DNA from: Oscillospiraceae bacterium
GTDB lineage: Bacteria; Bacillota; Clostridia; Oscillospirales; Oscillospiraceae
Length of the DNA: 64,000 nucleotides
Assembly: GCA_017620525.1 (NCBI GenBank)
Contig: JAGAUY010000055.1
Span: forward strand, 38,714-102,713
Direction: 5' to 3'
The number at the start of each line of letters is the position of its first letter. Position 1 is the first letter of the stretch. Shown here in pieces: positions 7,838 through 17,214 of this stretch. The position numbers were made by a program, and so were the translations under genes. The notes under the pieces were generated by a model. The model was given only the letters and a program-made list of their open reading frames with translations, ran no database searches and was not told the origin of the DNA.

Positions 7838-8932
7838 ATGGCAAAAACCGAAAAAAGCACCGCTCTTTACAAGACACCCTTTTCCTCGTCCTACTGGCGG
7901 GATGCCGCGGCGGAAATGAAGAGCACCAAAATGCTGGTTATGACTGCGCTGATGATCGCGCTTCGGGTGGCGCTGAAGCCCCTGGCGATCCCGCTGGGTC
8001 CCCAGCTGAGTATTCAGACGGCCATGCTGGCCACCGCCCTGGGCGCGATGATCTTCGGCCCTGTGCTGGCGATTCCTGCGGCCATCATCTCCGATACCAT
8101 CGGATTTATGATCTACCCCACCGGTGATTATTTCCTGCCCTTCGTTCTGACGGAGATTGCCAGCACCATGTTCTATGCGATCTTCCTGTATCGGGCAAAG
8201 GTATCTCCCATCCGGGTGATGCTGAGCCGCTTCTGCATCTGCTTCTTTGTCAATGTGGTGCTGCAGCAGTTCATCTATGCCTGGTGGTATGTCTACATCG
8301 GAAATCCCGAAGAAGCAAAGGAATCCATCCTGGGCATCATGACCCTGACCCGGATCTTCAAGAATCTGGCGATGTTCCCCATCGAGTCTGTGGTGCTGAC
8401 CTTGTTCCTGCGATTCCTGCTGCCTGTGACCAGACGGGCGGGCCTGACCTACTGCGCTGATGTGGACATGAAGTTTACGAAGCGTCAGATTGCCGCGCTG
8501 GTGTGCCTGATGGTCATCGGCATCGGCAGCGCCGTGGGTTACCTGGGTTATCGCTACAGCAATACTTCCCGCAGCGCTGATTACTCCGATGAGGAGCGTG
8601 TCACGGCCAATAAGGGCATGGCGCAGCTGGTGATGGAACGCACCGACGATTGGGATGACGAGACTGTGATCTGCATCGTGGACAGCGCTTACCGCGGCCT
8701 GTTCCAGTCTGAAACGGACTACACCGTAGCGGTGTATGTGCTCGACGAGGAGGCTTTCGCCGTCGGTCAGGCAGCAGATGCGGATTACGGCATGGCAACC
8801 CTCTGGGGTTATTCCAAGAGCGGTCCCAAGAAGGACCAATATCAGTCCCTGGTGAAGGTAGCCAGCGCCAGCGTGGTCAAGAACGAGAAGACCGGAGAGA
8901 TTCTGGCATTCGAAGTGACCCCTGCAGAATAA
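7838..8932 (+). CDS. folT: FolT-like ECF transporter S component with C-terminal extension
   Basis: A 364-residue membrane protein. The first about 200 residues form the six-helix S component of an energy-coupling-factor vitamin transporter (ALMIALRVALK, IFGPVLAIPAAIISDTIGF), which binds folate and docks with the shared EcfAA'T module. The THF riboswitch directly upstream supports folate as ligand. FolT proteins are normally 160-200 residues. Here a further membrane helix (about 213-232) and an extracytoplasmic domain of about 130 residues follow, of unknown fold. The start after AAAAGGAGGAATTATTT is clear. No ecfA or ecfT gene is in the window, so the module must be elsewhere. Confidence 0.8.
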   Translation: MAKTEKSTALYKTPFSSSYWRDAAAEMKSTKMLVMTALMIALRVALKPLAIPLGPQLSIQTAMLATALGAMIFGPVLAIPAAIISDTIGFMIYPTGDYFLPFVLTEIASTMFYAIFLYRAKVSPIRVMLSRFCICFFVNVVLQQFIYAWWYVYIGNPEEAKESILGIMTLTRIFKNLAMFPIESVVLTLFLRFLLPVTRRAGLTYCADVDMKFTKRQIAALVCLMVIGIGSAVGYLGYRYSNTSRSADYSDEERVTANKGMAQLVMERTDDWDDETVICIVDSAYRGLFQSETDYTVAVYVLDEEAFAVGQAADADYGMATLWGYSKSGPKKDQYQSLVKVASASVVKNEKTGEILAFEVTPAE

Positions 8933-8941
8933 CGGATTCAG

Positions 8942-8971
8942 GCACGCGGCTGCAAAGCCGCGTGCTTTTTT
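8942..8971 (+). terminator. Intrinsic terminator after folT
   Basis: A 10 bp GC-rich stem GCACGCGGCT/AGCCGCGTGC with GCAA loop is followed by six T residues. Confidence 0.9.
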
Positions 8972-8977
8972 ACCCGG

Positions 8978-9006
8978 TTGACAGGCAGATTGCGGTGGAA
9001 TATACT
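8978..9006 (+). promoter_or_regulatory. Consensus sigma-A promoter of mgtC
   Basis: TTGACA (8978-8983), exactly 17 bases, then TATACT (9001-9006); the gene starts 44 bases downstream. Confidence 0.75.
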
Positions 9007-9049
9007 GGATGTACACAGCATAAATTATGATAAAGAATGGAGGGTGCCT

Positions 9050-9736
9050 ATGCTGAATGGACTGACAACATACATACCCCAGATCACATTGTACGACAAT
9101 CTGGAGTTTCTGATCCGCATCGTGCTTGCCGGATTTCTCGGCATCATCGTGGGACTGGAGCGGGCAAAGCGGCTGAAAGAAGCGGGTACCCGAACCCACT
9201 GCATCATTGCCTGCACCGCAGCGACGCTGATGATCCTGTCCAAATATGCCTTCGGCGACGTGGGCAGCGGCGACGGCGCCCGGATCGCAGCACAGGTGGT
9301 CAGCGGAATCTCATTCCTGGGTGCCGGCGTGATCTTCCGTTCCGGCAGATTTTCCATTCAGGGTTTGACGACTGCTGCCGGCATCTGGGGTACCGCTGCT
9401 GTGGGCATGGCCGTGGGCGCTGGACTGTACTGGGTGGGTCTGATGACCACCGCCGCTCTGGTGATCATCCAGGTGGTGCTGCACCGGATCCGCATCGGCA
9501 GCAATGCCTTTGCTACCCAGGAGATCGCTGTTCGGCTGCAGGATGATCCCCAGACTCATGCGGTTTTTGACGGATTGATCCTTTCGCACAAAGGCCAGAT
9601 CATCGAGAGCAGCCTGCGCCGGGACGGGGAATACATCAGCATGAACCTGGTGGTGCGGCTGCCGGAACCGGTGACCCATGAGGAAGCGTTGGCACTGCTG
9701 ACGGCCAACCCGGGTATTACTCAGATCAGCGTATAA
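9050..9736 (+). CDS. MgtC/SapB family membrane protein
   Basis: A 228-residue protein with four or five N-terminal membrane helices carrying the MgtC/SapB signature: GLERAKRLKEAGTRTH after helix 1, then GISFLGAGVIF and GLTTAAGIW. About 75 residues of a soluble ACT-like C-terminal domain follow. Family members are linked to magnesium limitation, acid tolerance and inhibition of F1F0 ATPase in pathogens; the role in commensals is unclear. GGAGGGTGCCT precedes the ATG. The leader from the promoter is only about 40 bases, too short for an M-box Mg riboswitch. It forms a single-gene unit. Confidence 0.88.
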   Translation: MLNGLTTYIPQITLYDNLEFLIRIVLAGFLGIIVGLERAKRLKEAGTRTHCIIACTAATLMILSKYAFGDVGSGDGARIAAQVVSGISFLGAGVIFRSGRFSIQGLTTAAGIWGTAAVGMAVGAGLYWVGLMTTAALVIIQVVLHRIRIGSNAFATQEIAVRLQDDPQTHAVFDGLILSHKGQIIESSLRRDGEYISMNLVVRLPEPVTHEEALALLTANPGITQISV

Positions 9737-9740
9737 AGTC

Positions 9741-9774
9741 AATGGCAGACGCGTTTGCGTCTGCCATTTCTTTT
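9741..9774. terminator. Bidirectional terminator between mgtC and SASP gene
   Basis: A 12 bp stem AATGGCAGACGC/GCGTCTGCCATT with GTTT loop lies between convergent genes; TCTTTTG follows on the plus strand. Confidence 0.8.
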
Positions 9775-9778
9775 GCGG

Positions 9779-9973
9779 TTACTGCAGGCCCTGCTCGTAG
9801 GCCTCGATCATCTTCTTGACCATCTGGCCGCCGACGGAGCCAGCCTCACGGGAGGTCAGGTGACCGTTGTAGCCGTTGGTCAGGTTGACGCCGACCTCCT
9901 GTGCAGCCTGCATCTTGAACTTGTCCATTGCTTCACGGGCTTCAGGAATGTTGATCTGGTTATTGTTCTTCAT
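9779..9973 (-). CDS. Alpha/beta-type small acid-soluble spore protein
   Basis: A 64-residue protein with the SASP pattern: ARE AMDKFKMQAAQEVG in the first conserved block (about 12-27), then GHLTSREAGSVGGQMVKKMI in the second (about 42-61). These proteins coat spore DNA and protect it from UV and heat; the GPR protease cleaves them on germination. AAAGGAG precedes the ATG. Expression would be by the forespore sigma factor, but a clear sigma-G promoter was not found upstream. It is the best evidence in the window that the organism forms spores. The 265 bases between it and larA hold only a hairpin. Confidence 0.95.
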   Translation of the reverse strand: MKNNNQINIPEAREAMDKFKMQAAQEVGVNLTNGYNGHLTSREAGSVGGQMVKKMIEAYEQGLQ

Positions 9974-10152
9974 GATAGATCGCTCCTTTGTCGTTTTTCC
10001 CGGAAAGAGTCGATGTTTTCCGGGGAAAACGTCTTTTCTTTCCGTAATCCTAGTTTGACCAAAGTCGAAATCGGTATGTGTGTAAGGTTGCGGAAAGAAT
10101 GGAAACGGATTCCTTGTTTTTCAAAATGATATCCAAGATCTTGTAAACGCGC

Positions 10153-10187
10153 AATGCCGGATCGGAGTGTGACTCAGATCTGGCATT
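10153..10187 (-). terminator. Hairpin downstream of larA
   Basis: AATGCCGGATC (10153-10163) pairs with GATCTGGCATT (10177-10187), with one wobble pair. There is no long T tract on the minus strand, so this is only a probable terminator for the lactate operon. Confidence 0.4.
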
Positions 10188-10238
10188 GATTTATTTGCTG
10201 CGTCTGATGCGCTGTCTTGTGCGCAAATGGTTGTTTGC

Positions 10239-11507
10239 TCAGGAAATGATGGTGGAAATGCCTTCCGGAATAACCGTGATGCTGCCTTTTCGGCCCAGGA
10301 GACGGTCTGCGATTTCCAATGCCTGGCTGATATCCCCGGCAGGATGCATTTTCATGGCTTTTACAAGGCCGGCATCCGCATGAGAGATCAGCACCACATG
10401 GAATCTGGACAGGATACGGGCGAGGATCTGGCTTTCCCATTGATCCGGTACAGTATCCTTTTTGGGGGTCGCTTCAATTGCTGCCAGGATTTCGGCGGCA
10501 GAAATATCCTGCGTCATGGTCTGCATGAAGGATTCGCCGCCGTGACCGTCATTGCAGGCAGCGGCCATGATAATCACACCTCCATCCCGGCAGGTGGCTT
10601 CTGCGGCGGTCATACCCTTGACAGCCTGATAGATGTTCTGATCCAGGGGATGGCCGTTGTTGGTGGTGATCACGATGTCGGAAGGAACCTTTAGGCATTG
10701 ACACAGATCCCGCAGAAACGCGGCGCCGGCAAGATGCGCCTGTTCACAGGCACCGGCAAAAGCGCCGACTACCTGATGCTTCGCGTTGATAACTACGTTG
10801 CAGATAAAGGCAAGTCCGGCAGCGCGTGCTGCATGGATCATATCCCGATGGATGGGATTGCCATCCAGGATGCCGGTTCGGGCGCAGGGATGGCTGATAA
10901 ATGCTGCGTTATGATTCCAGTATACAGTTTCCCGGGCGGCGATCCCCGGGAGGACGCTTTTTCTTCCACCGGAGAAGCCGGCAAAGAAATGGGGTTCGAT
11001 AAAGCCTTCGCTGACCAGCAGATCGGCCTGGGCGGCCAGACGGTTGATCCGCAGTGCACCGCCCGAGGGAAGGGTGCCGATGGTGACAAGGTTGTGCTCA
11101 TCTGCGCAGTCATGCACCACGATGTTCTCCCGGGCAACGATCTCCGGTCCGAATTTTTCGGTGAGTTCTGCTTGCGTGGTTTCCCGGTGGCAGCCGGTGG
11201 CGATGAGGATGGTGATGCGGGCCTGGGGATTGCCCCGGCGGATGGCCGCCAGCATGGGCGGGATCAGGATCTTGCTGGGGACCGGGCGGGTGTGATCGCT
11301 GGCGATCAGAACAATATTCTGTTTGCCTTCCGCCAGCTTTTCCAGCGGCTCGGAACCGATGGGAGCGCGCAGGGCAGCTTCCACAAGCTCCCGTTCTCCA
11401 AGAGCGGGGGTATATGCTTCCAGACGGCTGCGCAGGACGGCGCCGATCCGTGAGTCCGGGATGTCAGCAGAAAGATGGGTTCGGCCATAGGGAATGGAAA
11501 TGTTCAT
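10239..11507 (-). CDS. larA: LarA-type nickel-dependent lactate racemase family protein
   Basis: A 422-residue DUF2088/LarA protein. It retains SDHTRPVP (about 70-77), GCHRETT (about 104-110) and EPHFFAGFSGGRKSVLPG (about 171-188); the Lys in GGRK corresponds to the residue that attaches the nickel-pincer nucleotide in Lactobacillus LarA, and the histidines in GCHR and EPHF to catalytic or nickel-ligand residues. The reaction would be interconversion of L- and D-lactate, though the family includes other 2-hydroxyacid racemases. It is the last gene of the etfB-etfA-lctD operon, 21 bases after lctD, so it would feed either lactate isomer to the dehydrogenase. The cofactor genes larB, larC and larE are not in the window. 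Confidence 0.82.
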   Translation of the reverse strand: MNISIPYGRTHLSADIPDSRIGAVLRSRLEAYTPALGERELVEAALRAPIGSEPLEKLAEGKQNIVLIASDHTRPVPSKILIPPMLAAIRRGNPQARITILIATGCHRETTQAELTEKFGPEIVARENIVVHDCADEHNLVTIGTLPSGGALRINRLAAQADLLVSEGFIEPHFFAGFSGGRKSVLPGIAARETVYWNHNAAFISHPCARTGILDGNPIHRDMIHAARAAGLAFICNVVINAKHQVVGAFAGACEQAHLAGAAFLRDLCQCLKVPSDIVITTNNGHPLDQNIYQAVKGMTAAEATCRDGGVIIMAAACNDGHGGESFMQTMTQDISAAEILAAIEATPKKDTVPDQWESQILARILSRFHVVLISHADAGLVKAMKMHPAGDISQALEIADRLLGRKGSITVIPEGISTIIS

Positions 11508-11528
11508 GCTGCCAGCCTCCTTCCGGGA

Positions 11529-12923
11529 TCAAAAGCATACCTTGCCGGGATTGAGAATATTCTTCTCATCAAACACCCGCTTGATACCCTGCATCAGGGC
11601 AATGGGTGTTTCGCCGTACTGGCGGCGCAGATACGCCTTTTTGGCATAGCCGATGCCGTGTTCACCGGATACCAGACCGCCCAGTTCCACGGCTTTCTGG
11701 TACATACGGTCGAAGCAATCGGACTTAACTTGTTCCCAGTCCGGGTCAGACAATGTATCCCGGCAGATGTAAACGTGCAGATTGCCGTCGCCGGCGTGGC
11801 CGAAGCTGGGGATACGAACGTGGAATTCGTCAGCCAGTTCGTGGGTGTATTTGATGAAGGTATCGACTTGATTGCCGGGAACCACCACATCGCACTCGTC
11901 CATTTCTGTAGTGGAGGCTTTGATGGCTTCCAGGAACGCGCCGCGGGCGGACCAGACAGATTTCTTTCGCTCATCGGTGTCGACGATGTATGCATCCAGC
12001 GCGCCGATCTTCAGGCAGAGTTCAGCCACGGTGCTCATATCCTGATCCACCTGGGCATCGGTATTGCCGTCGAAGGTCAGCAGGATATAGGCATCGTTTT
12101 TGGTATCAGGGAATTTTTTGCCCAGATAGTTTTCAGAGAAGAGAATGGTGTCCCGGGACATATACTCGATGGCAGTGGGGGTCACCTTGGAGCGGATGAT
12201 CTCCGGAACGGCTTCAATGGCACTTTTCATATCGGGGAAAGGAACCAGAAGACTTACGGAGATTTTCGGCAGGGGAACCAGTTTCAGAACAGCCTCGCAG
12301 ATGACGCACAGGGTGCCTTCAGAGCCGATGATCAGATCCTTCAGGCTGTAGCCGGAGCTGTTTTTTGCCACCGCGGCGCCGAAGGTCTGGATTTCTCCGT
12401 TCGGCAGCACCACGGTCAGGGAACGGACATAATCCCGGGTAACACCATATTTGACCGCGCGCATACCGCCGGCATTGGTGGAAATATTGCCGCCGATGGT
12501 GGCGGACTTCTCACCGGGATCCGGGGGATACAGGAAGTCGTGTTCCTCGGCAAATGCCGCAAGCTCCATCAGCAGAACACCGGGCTGGACAGTAACGGTC
12601 AGGTTATTCTCGTCAAGGGCGAGGATCCTGTTCATTTTGGTGGTTTCCAGCAGAATTCCTCCGTGGATGGCAACGGCAGCGCCGACCAGACCGGTACCGC
12701 TGCCGCGGACGGTAACGGGGATGTTCCGCTCGTAGGCCAGTTTCATGACGGCGGAAACTTCCTGGGTGGAATGGACACGAACCAGAACCTCCGGCATCCG
12801 GGAGATGCCGCCGAGTTCATCGTGGGCATAGTCGGGATTGATGGCCTGGCCGTGAAGTACATCGGCTTCGCCGACAATGACTTGTAAAGCGGCAATATCC
12901 GCTGCGGTAACGTTGTTGTACAT
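11529..12923 (-). CDS. lctD: FAD-linked D-lactate/glycolate dehydrogenase subunit
   Basis: A 464-residue FAD-binding-4 oxidase of the GlcD/LctD family. The PCMH FAD domain shows [13 protein letters not shown] (about 56-68) and [13 protein letters not shown] (about 145-157); the C-terminal oxidase cap ends with [14 protein letters not shown], a GlcD hallmark. It oxidises lactate to pyruvate. Its ATG overlaps the etfA stop by four bases (ATGA), so it is co-translated with an electron-transfer flavoprotein. In Acetobacterium woodii the same trio forms the confurcating lactate dehydrogenase that drives NAD reduction with lactate plus reduced ferredoxin. Substrate specificity is inferred from this arrangement and the adjacent larA. 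Confidence 0.88.
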   Translation of the reverse strand: MYNNVTAADIAALQVIVGEADVLHGQAINPDYAHDELGGISRMPEVLVRVHSTQEVSAVMKLAYERNIPVTVRGSGTGLVGAAVAIHGGILLETTKMNRILALDENNLTVTVQPGVLLMELAAFAEEHDFLYPPDPGEKSATIGGNISTNAGGMRAVKYGVTRDYVRSLTVVLPNGEIQTFGAAVAKNSSGYSLKDLIIGSEGTLCVICEAVLKLVPLPKISVSLLVPFPDMKSAIEAVPEIIRSKVTPTAIEYMSRDTILFSENYLGKKFPDTKNDAYILLTFDGNTDAQVDQDMSTVAELCLKIGALDAYIVDTDERKKSVWSARGAFLEAIKASTTEMDECDVVVPGNQVDTFIKYTHELADEFHVRIPSFGHAGDGNLHVYICRDTLSDPDWEQVKSDCFDRMYQKAVELGGLVSGEHGIGYAKKAYLRRQYGETPIALMQGIKRVFDEKNILNPGKVCF

Positions 12924-14107
12924 CAGGACACCCCCTTGATCCGGTGGATCAGCTTCGGAACGATCTCATTGACGTCGCCGACCACGCAGTAATGCGCCAC
13001 ATCGAAAATAGGCGCTGCAGGGTCGGAGTTGATGGCTACAATGCAGTCCGAGGATTTCATACCTGCGGCAAACTGTACTGCGCCGGAAATACCCAGAGTG
13101 AAGATCAGCTTGGGTTTTACGGTTCTGCCGGACAGACCGATCTGGTGTTTGGCATCATAAACATTTGCTTCCACCAGGGGTCTGGTGCAGGCTACCACGC
13201 CGCCGAGCAGATCGGCCAGTTCTCCGGCCAGTTGGCGCATGGATTCGGAAGAAGCGCCGCGGCCCACGGCCACGATAACCTCTGCTTCCGCGATGTCGAT
13301 GTCTGTGGGTTTGCCGGAAGATCCCAGCACCTCAATGGCGGACAGGCACATGGCCCCGGTGACGTTCATGGGGATGATCTCGCCGGAGGGATGATCACTG
13401 GGTTTCGGCTCGCTGAACACCTTGTAGCGTACGGTGCAGAACTGGGGACGGGTATTTGGGGTAACGATCTGGGCCATGATGTTGCCGCCGAAGGCCGGAC
13501 GGATCTGCACGAGATCCGTGTTTTCCTTCATTTCCAGAACGGTGCAGTCTGCGGTCAGGCCCGTACGGCAGCGGGCGGCCACACGGGGAGCCAGCTGCCG
13601 GCCCAGATTGGTGGCACCGACCAGAATAGAGGAGGGCTTGACAGTGTCGATAAAGTCGCAGAAGGCTGCGGCATAAGGTTCAATGCGGAAGTCGGCAAAG
13701 GCCGGGTGGTCATAAACAAACACCTTGTCCACACCGTAGTGTCGGAGCGTTTCGGCGCAGTGCTCCACCTGATGACCGATCACAAGGGCATAGACCGGAT
13801 GGCCGGTAACCCGGGCCAGCTCTCCCGCCTTGCCGCAAAGCTCAAAGGTTACCCGATGGATCTTACCGCCGGAACAGTCGGCATATACACAGATGCCGTT
13901 CCATAGGGATTTGTCGATCTGCCTGGTTTCCTCAACGAATTCCACCAGGCCCTGTCCTTTGCGGACGCACATCTTGCACATCTTGCAGCCGGAAGAAATG
14001 TCCAGAACACCGTCTTTGTAGGAAATGGCCTGGAAAGGACAGATTTCCGTCAGCGCGGCTGCTTTTTCCGGGGTGACAAGATGGTGATTAATAACCAGTT
14101 TTCCCAT
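12923..14107 (-). CDS. etfA: Electron-transfer flavoprotein alpha subunit with N-terminal Fe-S domain
   Basis: A 394-residue EtfA. The C-terminal FAD domain is complete ([20 protein letters not shown], then FAAGM). Unlike plain EtfA, it has an N-terminal extension with Cys23 and a CxxCxxC at 41, 44 and 47, which would hold one [4Fe-4S] cluster; this is a feature of LctC in confurcating lactate dehydrogenases. The start at 14107 follows AGGAATGGAGC. It sits 13 bases after etfB and overlaps lctD. Together the three should form a soluble cytoplasmic complex. Confidence 0.9.
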   Translation of the reverse strand: MGKLVINHHLVTPEKAAALTEICPFQAISYKDGVLDISSGCKMCKMCVRKGQGLVEFVEETRQIDKSLWNGICVYADCSGGKIHRVTFELCGKAGELARVTGHPVYALVIGHQVEHCAETLRHYGVDKVFVYDHPAFADFRIEPYAAAFCDFIDTVKPSSILVGATNLGRQLAPRVAARCRTGLTADCTVLEMKENTDLVQIRPAFGGNIMAQIVTPNTRPQFCTVRYKVFSEPKPSDHPSGEIIPMNVTGAMCLSAIEVLGSSGKPTDIDIAEAEVIVAVGRGASSESMRQLAGELADLLGGVVACTRPLVEANVYDAKHQIGLSGRTVKPKLIFTLGISGAVQFAAGMKSSDCIVAINSDPAAPIFDVAHYCVVGDVNEIVPKLIHRIKGVS

Positions 14108-14120
14108 GCTCCATTCCTCC

Positions 14121-14909
14121 TTACAGCATTTTCTTGTCCCGCAGAAGTGTGTACAGCGCCTGGGCCTGCACATCGGAATCCCCTTCGATGGTCTTCTTTG
14201 CGGATACCTTTTCCGGCGGGAAGATCCGTTCGACCTGGGTGGCGGAACCGGACAGACCGTAGTGATCCAGGTCCTGATCGTCAAAGTCCGCAAAAGTCAG
14301 GAATCCGACGGAGGAATCCTGCAGGGACTTTCTGATTTTGTAGGAAGGCAGCCGGGGGGTGTTGATATCTGCGTCAACGCTGATCAGGCAGGGCGGGGCA
14401 ATGCTCATGGTTATGATTCTATCATCCAGACTGACGGTCAGCAGGAATTTCCCGTCCCGGTAATCATCGATGGACAGTACATTGGACACATTGGGAATAT
14501 TCAGATATTCGGCCACCTCTGCGCCGACCTGGGCGGTGTCGCCGTCGGTGGTCTGCTTGCCGCAGATAATCAGATCGTATGCGCCGCATTTTTGAATGCC
14601 CTGAGACAGGGTGTAGGCGGTGGCCAGCACATCGGCACCGGCGAATTTCCGGTCTGTCAGTACGGTGCCGCCCCGGACGCCCATGCATACGGTCTCCTGG
14701 ATCACGGCTTTTGCCTGGGGCGGTCCCATGGTGATGGTATCCACGGTGCCGCCAAAACGCTCCGCAAGGGACAGGGCGGCTTCGATACCGTAAAGGTCAT
14801 AGGGGTTGATTTTGCTGGGGATTCCGCTTCGCTTCAGAACGCCGGTCACCGGATCCACTTCCACATTGTTGGAACCGGGCACCTGCTTTACGCAAACCAG
14901 TATGTTCAT
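14121..14909 (-). CDS. etfB: Electron-transfer flavoprotein beta subunit
   Basis: A 262-residue EtfB starting MNILVCVKQVPGSNNVEVDP. The family signature near 110-140 (CGKQTTDGDTAQVGAEVAEY) is intact; this region binds AMP or, in bifurcating proteins, the second FAD. The start at 14909 is preceded by AAGGAG at suitable spacing; an ATG three codons upstream would touch that RBS and is unlikely. First gene of the lactate operon. No regulator of lactate use is adjacent. Confidence 0.92.
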   Translation of the reverse strand: MNILVCVKQVPGSNNVEVDPVTGVLKRSGIPSKINPYDLYGIEAALSLAERFGGTVDTITMGPPQAKAVIQETVCMGVRGGTVLTDRKFAGADVLATAYTLSQGIQKCGAYDLIICGKQTTDGDTAQVGAEVAEYLNIPNVSNVLSIDDYRDGKFLLTVSLDDRIITMSIAPPCLISVDADINTPRLPSYKIRKSLQDSSVGFLTFADFDDQDLDHYGLSGSATQVERIFPPEKVSAKKTIEGDSDVQAQALYTLLRDKKML

Positions 14910-15050
14910 AATGCACATCTCCTTGTACAAAGTGACTTCTTATGCTGCTGATGGATACCCTATGCCTATATCATATTACAGATGTGATATTTTGACAAGA
15001 AAAACATGGTAATTTGCGCGAAATTGTGCAAAGTGCCGGGTTGGGGCGGA

Positions 15051-15083
15051 AATAAAGCTCCCGGATCATCCGGGAGCTTTATT
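15051..15083. terminator. Long hairpin terminator downstream of the phosphatase-HD gene
   Basis: A 15 bp perfect stem AATAAAGCTCCCGGA with TCA loop. On the minus strand it follows the stop of the gene at 15093; the stem itself ends in TTTATT. Confidence 0.75.
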
Positions 15084-15092
15084 GACAGATAT

Positions 15093-16130
15093 TCAATCGG
15101 GGACGCGGGCGATTGCGTCGGTATAGGTTGCAAGAATCTGTGCGGCGGCGGCCTTGCGTATACTGTGGAAGGTTTTCTCTTCTTCTGTTCTGCATTTTTT
15201 CCAGCTGGTGGAAAAACGCTCCTGAATCGTGACGGTGGTTGTCCCCAGAATCAATTTGTCGGCGAGAAAGACAATAGCCTCTTCGTTCAATTCTGTTCCG
15301 GTGCAATCGCAGTGGCTCCGGATCACACCGGCAATTTTCGGATACCCCAGTTTGTCCAGATACCAGGCCCCGCGCTGCGCATGGAGATCCTCGGTCCTGG
15401 CAATATCATGAAGCAGCGCACCGGCTTCGATCAGATCCATATCCAGAGGGAATCCCCGTTCGAGCAGGGGAGCGGCCAGATTTGCGGCTTTTTGCGCCAC
15501 ACAGCGGCAATGGCTGACGATGTTCTCAGGTGTCCGGGCAGCATCCAGAAGCCGATGGCACACCGCCCGGTCCAGTACCGGGTGGGGAGCGATGCCGTAA
15601 CGCAGAATGCACGAAGAACCCAACTCTGCCGTAAGGTGCGCATAGGCAGTATAGGGAAGCTTCTCCTGCCGATCCAGAAACAGCTCCATGACAGCGCTGT
15701 GGGTGATGACCGCAACATCTCCCGAGCACATGGAAAGGGCCTTCTCAAGGGCGCGGGTAAAGCGTTTCAAACCATCCTGCCGGTTTTCCGCATCCGGAAA
15801 GGGAAGCGTTTTGTCGGTTGCGCGGGCGGCATACAACTCCGGGAAGCGCCTGCGGATCTCATCGAAAGTCAGGCCGTCCCATTGGCCCATATCCAGTTCC
15901 CGGAAATCATCCAGTACGGTAAAAGGCTTGCCGAAGGCCCGGGCGGTTTGGGTCGCCCGCAGCAGCGGACTGGAAAACAGGGTGACTTGCCGGTCTGCAA
16001 ATTCTGCCCCCAGCAGCGCAGCCTGAAGGCATCCCAATTTGCTCAGGGGAAGATCGGTCCTTCCCAGACACATGTGTTTTCCGTCGGGAAAATCCGGCTG
16101 ACCATGGCGGATAAGGTAAATATTACGCAT
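15093..16130 (-). CDS. Histidine phosphatase fused to HD domain
   Basis: A 345-residue two-domain protein. Residues 1-180 are a histidine phosphatase (phosphoglycerate-mutase-like): LIRHGQPDFPDG contains the catalytic RHG motif and resembles alpha-ribazole phosphatase. Residues about 195-340 are an HD hydrolase-like domain with GALLHDIAR. The stop-start overlap (ATGA) with the upstream NTP-transferase gene shows that they are one transcript. Histidine phosphatase/HD proteins are frequent beside molybdenum hydroxylase loci, so a role in cofactor handling is plausible. The substrate is unknown; a nucleotide or pterin phosphate would fit. Confidence 0.75.
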   Translation of the reverse strand: MRNIYLIRHGQPDFPDGKHMCLGRTDLPLSKLGCLQAALLGAEFADRQVTLFSSPLLRATQTARAFGKPFTVLDDFRELDMGQWDGLTFDEIRRRFPELYAARATDKTLPFPDAENRQDGLKRFTRALEKALSMCSGDVAVITHSAVMELFLDRQEKLPYTAYAHLTAELGSSCILRYGIAPHPVLDRAVCHRLLDAARTPENIVSHCRCVAQKAANLAAPLLERGFPLDMDLIEAGALLHDIARTEDLHAQRGAWYLDKLGYPKIAGVIRSHCDCTGTELNEEAIVFLADKLILGTTTVTIQERFSTSWKKCRTEEEKTFHSIRKAAAAQILATYTDAIARVPD

Positions 16131-17053
16131 CAGAATATCTCTCCGAAGTACTTTTTGTACAGGCTGTCCACGCTGTGCTGCAGTTCATCCATAAAGCCGC
16201 GGTACAGGTCCAGCAGCTGTTTTCCGTATTCTGTCAGGGTGCTCTGACCGCCGTTGGGGCCGCCCTGGCTGCGTATGACCAGGGGATAGGATAGCTGGGA
16301 TTCCAGGATCCGGATGATATTCCAGCCTGTGGAATAGGAGATCTGCATCCGCTGGCAGGCGGTGCGGACAGAGGATGTTTCTTCCACCAATTCCAGAAGC
16401 ATGGCTATTTTTTCGTCAAAAAACGTAACTTCCCGGGCCAGAGCGGCAGATACCTGGGGGCGGGTCAGCTGGCGGTTGTGGTATTGCAGCAGCGCGTCGT
16501 AATCCTCCATGGTATCGGCGTCCAGCAAAATGCCGGGATCATTCACCGGGATCTTCGTCAGAGGTACGGGCAGACGGGAGACTGCCCCTCTGAGACCCAT
16601 GGAACCGTTGTCGGCGAGGATCCGGGGAATCAGTTCGGTGGACATCAGCATGGGATGGCCGGTCTGGTTCTGACAGGTGGGGCAGGCAAGAGGCGCGTCG
16701 GAAGCGATCAGCGCTTCCACCGTGGCGGAAGTAAACAACGGAATATCCACGGGGGTGAACAGCACCCGGGTGCATTTATCCTGAATATACTCCAGACCGA
16801 TTTTTGCCGAGTCGAACATCTGGCTGGTGGCAAAGTCGTTGTTGCGCAGGAAAATGATACCCTGATTGGAAAGATGCCGCTCCAGGGTGGCAGCGTTATA
16901 CCCGGTGATCATGACGATCTTGCCGACGCCGGCCTGGCGCAGTGTAGCGACCACACGCTGGGCAATGGAGATGGAGCCGATATTCAGCATGGGTTTGAAT
17001 TCGCCCATTCTGGACGATAGTCCCGCCGCAACAATAACTGCGCCTGTCTGCAT
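16130..17053 (-). CDS. MobA/MocA-like NTP transferase fused to ModE-like HTH (DVU_1551 type)
   Basis: A 307-residue fusion. Residues 3-190 are a nucleotidyltransferase with an intact signature loop VAAGLSSRMGEFKPM (Lys20 conserved), as in MocA, which adds CMP to molybdopterin for xanthine-dehydrogenase-type enzymes. Residues about 210-300 form a winged HTH of the ModE N-terminal type (ACQRMQISYSTGWNII, then GGPNGGQSTLTEYG). This architecture matches the NTP transferase next to the Mop aldehyde oxidoreductase of Desulfovibrio vulgaris (DVU_1551). It may both modify cofactor and regulate. GGGAGGATTTTTC precedes the ATG. It is divergent from the Mop operon. Confidence 0.82.
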   Translation of the reverse strand: MQTGAVIVAAGLSSRMGEFKPMLNIGSISIAQRVVATLRQAGVGKIVMITGYNAATLERHLSNQGIIFLRNNDFATSQMFDSAKIGLEYIQDKCTRVLFTPVDIPLFTSATVEALIASDAPLACPTCQNQTGHPMLMSTELIPRILADNGSMGLRGAVSRLPVPLTKIPVNDPGILLDADTMEDYDALLQYHNRQLTRPQVSAALAREVTFFDEKIAMLLELVEETSSVRTACQRMQISYSTGWNIIRILESQLSYPLVIRSQGGPNGGQSTLTEYGKQLLDLYRGFMDELQHSVDSLYKKYFGEIF

Positions 17054-17164
17054 GAAAAATCCTCCCGGAATACGAATTAAAAGCGATTTGCAATACAATG
17101 GAAATTGCTTTGTATATACTATACTCCCATTCTTCCGATTTGTAAACTGAGAACAAATAAAATA

Positions 17165-17192
17165 TTGTAAATAGCGATACCTTTGATATAAT
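17165..17192 (+). promoter_or_regulatory. Predicted promoter of the TylF-type methyltransferase gene
   Basis: TTGTAA (17165-17170), 16 bases, TATAAT (17187-17192), with the start codon 23 bases downstream. Confidence 0.55.
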
Positions 17193-17214
17193 TGTATAAA
17201 AAGGGGGCGTAACT

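Noticed and set aside
9007-9049. An M-box magnesium riboswitch before mgtC.
   Set aside because: Only about 40 bases lie between the promoter and the start, too few for an M-box.
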